From Gammaproteobacteria bacterium (GTDB taxonomy: Bacteria > Pseudomonadota > Gammaproteobacteria > Steroidobacterales > Steroidobacteraceae): a stretch of DNA of 6,565 nucleotides. The stretch covers positions 1-6,565 of the forward strand of contig JASHUC010000433.1 in NCBI GenBank assembly GCA_030040235.1, written 5' to 3'. Positions 1 to 5,559 of this stretch are shown here, one piece after another. Made by a program: the position numbers and the translations under genes. Position 1 is the stretch's first letter. The number at the start of each line of letters is the position of its first letter. The notes under the pieces are model-generated. The model ran no database searches, had not been told where the DNA came from, and was given only the letters and a program-made list of their open reading frames with translations.

Positions 1-1
1 C

Positions 2-175
2 AGTCAGAAGGACTGGACCTCGTGGGAGCGGATCTCGCGCTTGGCGGGGGCTTACCTGCCCGCGCCTCGCATCCTTCATCCCTGGCCCAGCACCCGCTTT
101 GCCGTCAAGCACCCTAGGTGGGAGCCCGGTGCGCGAATCGCGCCCGCCGGGATCTGTGCGGGGGGCGCCCGGTAA
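2..175 (+). CDS. Group II intron reverse transcriptase/maturase, C-terminal fragment
   Basis: Only the last 57 codons are inside the window; the gene is cut by the left edge. The visible protein contains a stretch like RLAGAYLPAPRILHPWP followed by RFAVKHPRWEP. This resembles the C-terminal tail of bacterial group II intron proteins, where a 'W-L/F-P-x-A/P-R-hydrophobic-x-H-P-Y/W-P' segment is common. Such proteins help the intron RNA fold and splice, and copy it into new DNA sites. The frame does not stop before the ribozyme core: it continues through domain V and ends at TAA (173-175), inside the GUAA loop of domain VI. The final residues (about 40-57) are thus encoded by structured RNA and may have no function of their own. 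The other two forward frames show no family-like sequence. Confidence 0.65.
   Translation, partial: SQKDWTSWERISRLAGAYLPAPRILHPWPSTRFAVKHPRWEPGARIAPAGICAGGAR
122..154 (+). ncRNA. Group II intron domain V (catalytic hairpin)
   Basis: Domain V is the metal-binding catalytic core of the ribozyme. The lower helix pairs 122-130 with 146-154, a two-base bulge falls at 144-145, and the upper helix pairs 131-135 with 139-143. This 9+5 bp layout with a 2-nt bulge copies the family architecture. The AGC catalytic triad would be 123-125. Two departures are visible. The loop is three bases (AAU) instead of a GNRA tetraloop, giving 33 rather than the usual 34 nt, and G124 faces A152 instead of the usual U. 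Either this is a variant subclass or the copy has drifted. Confidence 0.7.
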
Positions 176-191
176 CGGGCGTCCCTACCGC
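158..191 (+). ncRNA. Group II intron domain VI with bulged branch-point A
   Basis: Bases 166-171 pair perfectly with 176-181 around a GUAA (GNRA) loop at 172-175. Bases 162-165 pair with 182-185 (one G-U), and 158-161 pair with 188-191. The only interruption is a two-base UA bulge at 186-187. In this family the bulged adenosine supplies the 2'-OH that attacks the 5' splice site to form the lariat; A187 fits that role and sits 7 nt before the predicted intron end. The hairpin follows domain V after the 3-nt linker 155-157, the usual spacing. This 14-bp helix is the strongest single piece of evidence for the intron. Confidence 0.78.
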
Positions 192-205
192 GATACGTTA
201 AACTC

Positions 206-210
206 GTGAG
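206..210 (+). promoter_or_regulatory. Ribosome binding site for murJ (GTGAG)
   Basis: GTGAG lies 6 nt before the TTG at 217 and is the only purine-rich Shine-Dalgarno-like element near any candidate start. It supports TTG 217 over the in-frame GTG at 268, which has only C-rich sequence upstream. It lies in the 3' exon, outside the intron, so ribosome loading on murJ would not depend on splicing. Confidence 0.55.
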
Positions 211-216
211 TCGAAA

Positions 217-1881
217 TTGAGCAGCGAGTCTCCCTCCGCCGCCGCACCGTCCGCCGCCGCACCCTCCGTGTCCTCCTCCGCCGCGCATCGTGCCGAGAGG
301 CTCAATACCCGAGCCGCGGGCACAGTCGGGCTCTACGTCCTCTGCAGCCGCATTCTCGGCGTGGTGCGCGAGCAGGTGTTCGCGGCGCTGTTCGGTGGCG
401 GCGCCCTCATGGACGCCTTCACCATGGCGTTCCGCATACCGAACCTGCTCCGGGATCTCTTCGCCGAGGGCGCACTGTCGACCGCCTTCATCACGACCTT
501 CAGCAAGGTCACGGCTCTCGAGGGCGATCAGGCCGCCTGGAGGCTTGCCAACAAGATCGCCACGCTCGCGATTGTCGCCTTGAGCGGGATCACGATCGCC
601 GGAGTGCTCGGGGCGCCGTGGATCGTGGCAGTGCTCGCACACGGGTTCGTGGGCGCGAAGGCCGCGATCACGGTGCATCTCACACGCGTCATGTTTCCCT
701 TCATCCTGCTCGTCTCGCTCGCCGCGCTCGCGATGGGACTGCTGAACGCCCGCAACGTGTTCGGTGTGCCGGCGATGGCCTCGAGCTTCTTCAATCTCGG
801 GTCGATCATCGGCGGGGTTTTGCTCGGGTGGTGGCTCGATCCGGCGTTCGGTGCGCGCGCGCTGCTCGGACTCGCGATCGGCACGCTCATCGGCGGTGGG
901 CTGCAGCTTCTCGTGCAGCTGCCGGCGGTGCGCCGCACGGGCTACACGTTCCGTCCGGACTTCATCTGGCGCGATGAGGGCGTCAAGACGGTCCTGCGCC
1001 TCATGGGCCCCTCGGTGATCGCCGCCAGCACCACACAGGTGAACGTGCTGGTCAACTCCATCTTCGCCTCGGAGCTCAAGAACGGCTCGGTGTACTGGCT
1101 CACGATTGCATTTCGCCTGATGCAGCTTCCGCTCGGCATCTTCGGTGTCGCACTCGGCACGGTCGCCTTGCCGCTGCTGGCGAGAATGGCGGCGACCGGC
1201 AACACGACGGCCTTCCGCAGCGAGCTGGCGCGCGGCATGCGCCTCGCCTTCGTGATGACCATCCCGGCGAGCGTCGGTCTCATCCTGCTCGCCGACCCGA
1301 TCATCTCGGTGCTGTACCAGCACGGCAAGTTCAACGCGTACGAGACGGCCCAGGCGGCCGGGGCGCTGCGCTTTTATGCACTGGGCCTGTGCGGCTATGC
1401 CGCGCTCAAGGTGCTCGTCAACGCCTTCTATGCAATCGACCGGCGCAAGACGCCGATGGTCGTGGGCTTCGTTGCGGTGGGGGTCAACCTGCTTCTCAAC
1501 TGGGTCTTTACCATCCGACTCGGTTGGGGCCACCGGGGGCTTGCGTTCTCGACCGCATGTGTTGCAACGACGAACTTCCTCATCCTGTACGTCCTCATGC
1601 GGCGTCATCTCGGCCGGCTCGAGTCACGTACGATGGCAAGCCTGCTCGCGAAGCTCGCGGCGGCATCGGCCGTGCTTGCGGTGGTGTGCTGGGCAGGGGC
1701 GCACTTTCTCCTGCCCCATTGGGCCACGGAGCACCTCTGGCCGAAGCTCGGCACGCTCATGGGCATCATCGTCGTGGGCGCGGCCGCGTTCTTCTTGTGC
1801 GCACTGGCCGTCGGAATCGAGGAGCTGAAGGACATCAGCGCCGCACTCAAACGCCGGTTGAGCCGCGCGATGGCGGCCTGA
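217..1881 (+). CDS. murJ: MurJ, lipid II flippase (MviN family)
   Basis: MurJ is the inner-membrane flippase that moves the peptidoglycan precursor lipid II from cytoplasm to periplasm. The 554-residue protein is a string of hydrophobic helices, as expected of this MOP-superfamily member. Residues that align by eye with important E. coli MurJ positions are present: R45 (R18), R51 (R24), D66 (D39), R79 (R52), E84 (E57) and R300 (about R270). The helix-1 block SRILGVVREQ and the FRIPNLLRDLFAEGALS block are diagnostic. The start is TTG: an in-frame TAA at 199-201 leaves nothing further upstream, and a GTGAG site precedes it. Compared with E. coli MurJ (511 aa), it carries about 27 extra N-terminal residues, rich in Ala, Ser and Pro. 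No ribF or other usual gammaproteobacterial neighbour follows. A start at GTG 268 (residue 18) is possible but lacks a ribosome site. Confidence 0.95.
   Translation: MSSESPSAAAPSAAAPSVSSSAAHRAERLNTRAAGTVGLYVLCSRILGVVREQVFAALFGGGALMDAFTMAFRIPNLLRDLFAEGALSTAFITTFSKVTALEGDQAAWRLANKIATLAIVALSGITIAGVLGAPWIVAVLAHGFVGAKAAITVHLTRVMFPFILLVSLAALAMGLLNARNVFGVPAMASSFFNLGSIIGGVLLGWWLDPAFGARALLGLAIGTLIGGGLQLLVQLPAVRRTGYTFRPDFIWRDEGVKTVLRLMGPSVIAASTTQVNVLVNSIFASELKNGSVYWLTIAFRLMQLPLGIFGVALGTVALPLLARMAATGNTTAFRSELARGMRLAFVMTIPASVGLILLADPIISVLYQHGKFNAYETAQAAGALRFYALGLCGYAALKVLVNAFYAIDRRKTPMVVGFVAVGVNLLLNWVFTIRLGWGHRGLAFSTACVATTNFLILYVLMRRHLGRLESRTMASLLAKLAAASAVLAVVCWAGAHFLLPHWATEHLWPKLGTLMGIIVVGAAAFFLCALAVGIEELKDISAALKRRLSRAMAA
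235..264 (+). repeat. Two-copy 15-bp tandem repeat in the murJ 5' coding end
   Basis: Two adjacent 15-bp units (235-249 and 250-264) differ only in their last base. They encode SAAAP twice in the N-terminal extension of MurJ. In-frame duplication by replication slippage is the simplest explanation. Confidence 0.85.
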
Positions 1882-1893
1882 ACGGGGCCGTCA
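1871..1893. terminator. Weak hairpin between convergent murJ and yadH ends
   Basis: Bases 1871-1878 can pair with 1886-1893 (eight pairs, one of them G-T on the plus strand) around a 7-nt loop that includes the murJ stop codon. The hairpin spans the whole 9-bp gap and both stop codons. There is no T-tract on either side, so it does not look like a classical intrinsic terminator. It could still contribute to RNA 3'-end formation for the two opposing transcripts. Confidence 0.2.
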
Positions 1894-2652
1894 GGGCTTC
1901 AGGCGATAGCCCGTGCGGAAGATCCACTCGATGAGAGCGACGCACAGGGCGAGAAACGCGAGCGTCATCGCAACGCTGATGCCGGGATTCACATCCGCTA
2001 CGCCGTAGAAAGCCCAGCGGAATCCGCTGACGAGGTAGACGACGGGGTCGAAGAGCGCGACCGTTTTCCAGATACCGGGGAGCATGCCGACCGAGTAGAA
2101 GCTGCCGCCGAGAAAGGTGAGGGGCGTCACGATGAGTAGCGGCACCATGGAGAGCTTCTCCCACCCGTCCGCCCAGATCCCGACGATGAAGCCGAAGCAG
2201 CTGAAGGTGACCGAGGTGAGGACCAGCAATGCGGCCATGAGGAGCGGGTGGCCGACCGAGAACGCGACGAAGAGGCGCGCCGTGGCGAGGATGATGGTCC
2301 CGAGGATCACGGACTTCGTGGCGGCGGCGCCCACGTAGCCGAGCACGATCTCCCGAGCCGAGATCGGCGCGGAGAGCACCTCGTAGATCGTGCCCGAGAA
2401 CCTCGGCATGTAGATCCCGAAGGAGGCGTTGGAGACGCTCTCGGACATGACCGACAGCATGATGAGGCCCGGCACGATGAAGGCTCCATAGGAGAGGCCC
2501 TCGACCGCTCTCATGCGTGCGCCGATCGCCGCCCCGAACACGGCGAAGTAGAGCGCCGTGGAGATGACCGGGGCGGCGATGCTCTGGAGGAGCGTTCGCC
2601 AGGTGCGCGCGAGCTCGAAGAAATAGATCGCCCGGATCGCGTGGCGGTTCAA
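1891..2652 (-). CDS. yadH: ABC-2 type export permease, YadH-like
   Basis: This is the inner-membrane subunit of an ABC-2 family exporter, pairing with the ATPase encoded just upstream; the substrate is unknown. From a TTG start the protein is 253 residues, close to E. coli YadH (256). Shared landmarks, from memory, include the early [14 protein letters not shown] segment, [11 protein letters not shown], a GYVGAA block and the C-terminal series [20 protein letters not shown]. About six hydrophobic segments fit the ABC-2 membrane domain. The frame stays open much further upstream but there runs antisense-like through the ATPase gene and reads as Arg/His-rich nonsense. The TTG is chosen because it has a GTGAGG site 8 nt upstream and overlaps the ATPase stop as TTGA, which implies translational coupling. 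Its end lies 9 bp from the murJ stop on the other strand. Confidence 0.88.
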   Translation of the reverse strand: MNRHAIRAIYFFELARTWRTLLQSIAAPVISTALYFAVFGAAIGARMRAVEGLSYGAFIVPGLIMLSVMSESVSNASFGIYMPRFSGTIYEVLSAPISAREIVLGYVGAAATKSVILGTIILATARLFVAFSVGHPLLMAALLVLTSVTFSCFGFIVGIWADGWEKLSMVPLLIVTPLTFLGGSFYSVGMLPGIWKTVALFDPVVYLVSGFRWAFYGVADVNPGISVAMTLAFLALCVALIEWIFRTGYRLKP

Positions 2653-3581
2653 GGATGGGACCTCACGAGCGTGACGAAGATGTCCTCGAGCGAGGTCTCG
2701 CTGGTCTGCAGATCCTTGAAGTCGATGCCGTGATCGGCGAGCCGGCGCAACAGGCCCGCGATCCCCGTGTGCTGCGCCCTGGCATCGAACGTGTAGAGGA
2801 GCTCGCGGCCGTCCTCGGAGAGGGCGAGCGGAAATCCCGTGAGCTCCGTTGGCAGCGTGGTGAGCGGGGTTTGCAGGTGCAGCACCAGGCGCCGGCTGCC
2901 GAGCTTCTGCATGAGGGTGGCTTTCTCTTCCACTACGATGAGCTCGCCCCCGCTGATCACCCCGATGCGATCCGCCATCTCCTCCGCCTCCTCGATGTAG
3001 TGCGTCGTGAGGATGATGGTGACGCCGCTTTCCCGCAGCGCGCGCACCATCTCCCACATCGCGCGCCGCAGCTCGACGTCCACCCCGGCGGTCGGCTCAT
3101 CGAGAAACAGGATGCGCGGCTCGTGCGCAAGCGCTTTGGCGATGAGGACGCGGCGTTTCATGCCGCCCGAGAGGGTCATGACCTTCGCGTCGCGCTTGTC
3201 CCAGAGCGCGAGCTCGCGCAGCACCTTCTCGATGTGCCCGCGATCCGGCGCCTTGCCGAAAAGCCCGCGGCTGAAGGAGACGGTGTCCCACACGGTCTCG
3301 AACATGTCGGTCGCCAGCTCCTGCGGGACCAGACCGATCGCCGCGCGCGCGGCGCGAAAGTCGCGAACGACGTCGTGACCGTCGGCGAGGACCGTACCGC
3401 CGGTCGGCTTGACGAGTCCGCAGACGATGTTGATGAGGGTCGTCTTGCCGGCGCCGTTCGGGCCGAGCAGCGCGAAGATCTCGCCCCGGCGGATCTCGAG
3501 ATCGATCCCCTTCAGAGCGCGAAAACCGGACGCATAGGTCTTCGTGAGTCCGGCCACGGAAATGATCGGACGTTCCGGCAC
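2649..3581 (-). CDS. yadG: ABC exporter ATP-binding protein, YadG-like
   Basis: This is the cytoplasmic ATPase that powers the YadH-like permease. All nucleotide-binding motifs are intact in the 310-residue protein: Walker A GPNGAGKT (40-47), Q-loop Q87, signature LSGGMKR (137-143), Walker B ILFLDEP (157-163), and H-loop H194 within [11 protein letters not shown]. The blocks [32 protein letters not shown] and [11 protein letters not shown] resemble E. coli YadG (308 aa) closely, as recalled. The last ~100 residues form the C-terminal extension usual in this subgroup. The start is GTG at 3581-3579; it gives the N-terminal length typical of the family (KTY at 14-16), although its Shine-Dalgarno sequence is poor. 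The stop TGA overlaps the permease TTG by 3 bases. Exported substrate is unknown; drug or lipid export is only a family-level guess. Confidence 0.92.
   Translation of the reverse strand: MPERPIISVAGLTKTYASGFRALKGIDLEIRRGEIFALLGPNGAGKTTLINIVCGLVKPTGGTVLADGHDVVRDFRAARAAIGLVPQELATDMFETVWDTVSFSRGLFGKAPDRGHIEKVLRELALWDKRDAKVMTLSGGMKRRVLIAKALAHEPRILFLDEPTAGVDVELRRAMWEMVRALRESGVTIILTTHYIEEAEEMADRIGVISGGELIVVEEKATLMQKLGSRRLVLHLQTPLTTLPTELTGFPLALSEDGRELLYTFDARAQHTGIAGLLRRLADHGIDFKDLQTSETSLEDIFVTLVRSHP
2661..2666 (-). promoter_or_regulatory. Ribosome binding site fixing the yadH TTG start
   Basis: GTGAGG on the minus strand lies 8 nt before TTG (2652-2650), inside the last codons of the ATPase gene. 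It is a good Shine-Dalgarno match and decides the start of the permease in favour of TTG. Confidence 0.7.
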
Positions 3582-3614
3582 GATCTTAGGGAGGCTTTCC
3601 GAACGGGTCGGCGG

Positions 3615-3620
3615 AGTATA
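3615..3620 (-). promoter_or_regulatory. Possible -10 element for yadGH
   Basis: The minus strand reads GC-TATACT-CC here, a good sigma-70-type -10 hexamer in otherwise very GC-rich sequence. It lies about 33 nt before the yadG GTG, leaving room for a short leader. I see no convincing -35 hexamer 16-18 nt upstream, so the promoter is weak, activator-dependent or not real. If real, yadGH forms a unit separate from the efflux genes upstream. Confidence 0.3.
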
Positions 3621-3621
3621 G

Positions 3622-3695
3622 CGGGCCCGGAACGGCCGGCCTACTCGCCGCGGCTTCGCGCGAAGATCAGTGTCCCGGGGATCAGGATCCCGGGG
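3622..3695. repeat. Cluster of short palindromes between the AhpD-like gene and yadG
   Basis: Perfect palindromes occur at 3622-3629 (CGGGCCCG), 3634-3641 (GGCCGGCC), 3647-3654 (GCCGCGGC) and 3654-3665 (CTTCGCGCGAAG). A ten-base inverted repeat with one mismatch and a 2-nt spacer lies at 3674-3695, overlapping the stop codon of the AhpD-like gene. The longest perfect one is 12 bp. High GC makes 8-bp palindromes common by chance, so only the 12-bp element and the 3674-3695 repeat are noteworthy. No T-tract follows any of them on the minus strand, so they do not form a textbook terminator. Confidence 0.45.
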
Positions 3696-4086
3696 CGGCG
3701 TCCAGGAAGGCCGCGTCGATCGGGACCCCGTAGCCGACCGCCAGGCGATTGGTCTCGTTCGCCAGTCCGACGACCGCCAGCAGCTCGGCGTGCTGGGCGG
3801 GCGTCATGCCCTTGGCGCGCGCGCCGGCGGTGTGCGAGGCGATGCAGTACGGGCAGTTGTTGGTAACACTGACGGCCACATAGACGAGCTCCTTCGTGAG
3901 CGGATCGAGGGCGCCCGCGGCCATCACCTGTTTCACGTTCGCCCACAGCCGCCGCAGCGTCGGCGGGTCGTGGGCGAGGGCCTTCCAGAAGTTGTTGACC
4001 CAGTCCGTCTTGCGCGCGCGCATGATGTCGTCGTACACGGCGCGCACCTCGGGCGATGCCGCTTCGTACTCGATCAGCGTCGTCAT
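3682..4086 (-). CDS. AhpD-like / carboxymuconolactone decarboxylase family protein
   Basis: This is a 134-residue, soluble, all-helical-looking protein of the CMD/AhpD superfamily. The redox signature is complete: E66, C78-P-Y-C81 and H85, in the order E-x11-CxxC-x3-H used by AhpD-type alkylhydroperoxidases. A thiol-based antioxidant or reductase role is therefore likelier than true carboxymuconolactone decarboxylation, whose enzymes lack the cysteine pair. The physiological substrate cannot be told. The start is ATG with GGAGA 7 nt upstream. It begins 16 nt after the outer-membrane factor stop on the same strand, so co-transcription with the RND efflux genes is likely. AhpD-like proteins are not standard members of such operons. 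The gene is of normal length and looks intact. Confidence 0.88.
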   Translation of the reverse strand: MTTLIEYEAASPEVRAVYDDIMRARKTDWVNNFWKALAHDPPTLRRLWANVKQVMAAGALDPLTKELVYVAVSVTNNCPYCIASHTAGARAKGMTPAQHAELLAVVGLANETNRLAVGYGVPIDAAFLDAAPGS

Positions 4087-4093
4087 CGTCGAC

Positions 4094-4098
4094 TCTCC
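4094..4098 (-). promoter_or_regulatory. Ribosome binding site of the AhpD-like gene (GGAGA)
   Basis: GGAGA on the minus strand, 7 nt before the ATG at 4086, lies in the 16-nt gap after the outer-membrane factor gene. It is a strong site and confirms the start. Confidence 0.7.
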
Positions 4099-4102
4099 AC
4101 GC

Positions 4103-5557
4103 TCAGGGCTTTGCCGCGGCCGCGGTGGTCCACCCGCCGCCGAGATCGGTCACCAGGCTCACGGCTGCGGTCTGCTCGGAGACTTCGATCTGCGCAAGGG
4201 AGAGCCGCGCGCTCAGGGCGCTCGCCTGAGCGACCACCACGGTGGTGAAGTCCACGGTGCCGGCCTTGTACTCATTGAGCGTCAGCCGCTCGTTCTCGTC
4301 GGCCGCGGTGGAATCCTGCTTGAGAATGTCGTATTGCTGCTTGTCCCAGTCGATCGAGGCAAGATCGTTCTCGACGTTCTGAAAGGCCGTGAGAATCGTT
4401 TGAAAGTAGGTCGCCACTTGCTGGTGGTACGTGGCACGGGCCTCGGCGACCTTGGCTTGCGTACCGCCGAAATTGAAGATGGTGTCGGAGGCGGAGAGCA
4501 TGGCATCGCGCGAGGCGTTGACCGCCTTGAACAGCGTCCCGAGGCTGGTGGACAGAAAGCCGTAGGTGCCGGTGAGCGTCAGCTGCGGAAAGTAGGCGGC
4601 CTCCTGGATACCGATGTTCGCGTTGGCGGCGACCACGTTGTACTCCGCGGCCACCACGTCGGGGCGGCGCTGCAGGAGCGCGGAGGGTACGCTCGTCGGA
4701 ATCACCGGGATGGTGGTGTTCCATTGGGCTCGGGGGGCGATCCGAAAATCGCTCGCCGGCTTGCCGACGAGCGCCGCGATGGAATCCTCGAGCTGGACGC
4801 GCGCGAGACGTGAGGCGGCTTCCTGCTGCTGCGCCGAGAAGACCGAGGTCTCCGCCTCGAGCACATCCGTCTTGGCCACCGTTCCGATCTTGTAGCGGTT
4901 CTGCGTGATCTGGAGCGTGCGCTGGTATGCCGTGACGGTGTCGGCGAGGAGCTGGATCTCGGCATCCTCCCCGCGCAGCTCCAGGTACGCCGCCGCCAGC
5001 TCGTTCTGCGCGGACAGGCGGGCGTAGGCCAAGTCGGCGAGATCGGCATGCTTGGTGGCCTCGGCCTGCTCGAGCGTGCGCCGCAGCTGTCCCCAGACAT
5101 CGAGCTCCCAGGTCGCGGTGCCGCTCAGCTGATAGCTCGACTGCGTGCCCGATCCGGAGCCCGCGCCCGGCACGGTGGTGCCGAAACTCGAAACGGTGGA
5201 GGCGCCGGCGCCGCTTTTCAGCTTCTCCGCGCTGGCGTTCGCGCTGATCGAGGGCCAGAAGCTCGACCGTGCGTACTGCACGGCCGCCACGGTCTCCTCG
5301 TACGCGGCCACGGCCTCGGCGAGATTCTGGTTCGAGACATCCACCTGCTCGACGAGCTGATCGAGCATCGGGTCCTGGAACAGCGTCCACCAGCGATCCG
5401 TGGGCGTCGCGGTGGAGGCCGTCGGGAGCGCATTCTTGAAGTGCTGCGGCATTTGCATCGGCGGTCGCTTGTAGTTGGGTCCGACCGCGCAGCTGCAGAG
5501 CGCAGCCGCCGTGAGTACCACTCCGATGGTCTGAGCAGATCTCGGCATCCGTTTCAC
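4103..5557 (-). CDS. Outer-membrane efflux lipoprotein, NodT/OprM family
   Basis: This is the TolC-like outer-membrane channel of a tripartite RND pump. The 484-residue precursor has a lipoprotein signal: a positively charged start, a hydrophobic stretch (about 11-20) and lipobox L20-C-S-C23, followed by AVGPNYKRP, the hallmark N-terminus of NodT-type factors. C23 is the expected lipidated residue. Two OEP repeats follow: the first spans roughly residues 60-260, with WWTLFQDPMLDQLV at its front and a long coiled-coil segment containing AYLELRGEDAEIQLL; the second starts near QRRPDVVAAEYNVVAANANIG. Length is normal for the family. GTG 5557 is taken as start because GGAGG lies 10 nt upstream; ATG at residue 4 (5548) is an alternative. 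The gene starts 2 nt after the RND permease stop, indicating tight coupling. Confidence 0.93.
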   Translation of the reverse strand: MKRMPRSAQTIGVVLTAAALCSCAVGPNYKRPPMQMPQHFKNALPTASTATPTDRWWTLFQDPMLDQLVEQVDVSNQNLAEAVAAYEETVAAVQYARSSFWPSISANASAEKLKSGAGASTVSSFGTTVPGAGSGSGTQSSYQLSGTATWELDVWGQLRRTLEQAEATKHADLADLAYARLSAQNELAAAYLELRGEDAEIQLLADTVTAYQRTLQITQNRYKIGTVAKTDVLEAETSVFSAQQQEAASRLARVQLEDSIAALVGKPASDFRIAPRAQWNTTIPVIPTSVPSALLQRRPDVVAAEYNVVAANANIGIQEAAYFPQLTLTGTYGFLSTSLGTLFKAVNASRDAMLSASDTIFNFGGTQAKVAEARATYHQQVATYFQTILTAFQNVENDLASIDWDKQQYDILKQDSTAADENERLTLNEYKAGTVDFTTVVVAQASALSARLSLAQIEVSEQTAAVSLVTDLGGGWTTAAAAKP

Positions 5558-5559
5558 TT

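Larger units (their letters stand above)
1..194 (+). mobile_element. 3' end of a group II intron (rest lies left of the window)
   Basis: Group II introns are self-splicing, retrotransposing ribozymes that usually encode a reverse transcriptase/maturase. Seen here in the expected order are the C-terminus of such a protein, a 33-nt domain V-like hairpin (122-154), a 3-nt linker, and a domain VI hairpin (158-191) with a UA bulge. The bulged A187 lies 7 nt before a GAT 3' end at 192-194, matching the family's usual branch-point distance of 7-8 nt and its terminal AY. The predicted 3' splice site is therefore 194/195. The 5' end, domains I-III and most of the protein lie outside the window, so class and integrity cannot be judged. 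The call rests on recognised structure and protein motifs, not on a database match. Confidence 0.75.

Noticed and set aside
268..270. GTG codon as alternative murJ start
   Set aside because: No Shine-Dalgarno-like sequence precedes it, whereas GTGAG sits 6 nt before TTG 217. It cannot be fully excluded.
76..1608. A 510-codon open frame on the minus strand opposite murJ
   Set aside because: Its translation is Arg/His/Glu-rich without recognisable domains and it lies antisense to a clear murJ; such long shadow frames are common in GC-rich genes.
2653..3057. N-terminal extension of the permease frame upstream of TTG 2652
   Set aside because: The extra ~135 residues overlap the ATPase gene in another frame and read as low-complexity His/Arg/Gly sequence; the start is set by the GTGAGG site and the TTGA overlap.
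2655..3866. A 403-codon plus-strand frame opposite yadG
   Set aside because: Arg/Asp-rich with no family resemblance, antisense to an ATPase with all motifs intact.
3896..4813. Plus-strand frame opposite the outer-membrane factor, and a long alternate minus-strand frame at 4272-5390
   Set aside because: Both are out-of-frame readings of a well-supported NodT-type gene and show no independent ribosome site or domain.
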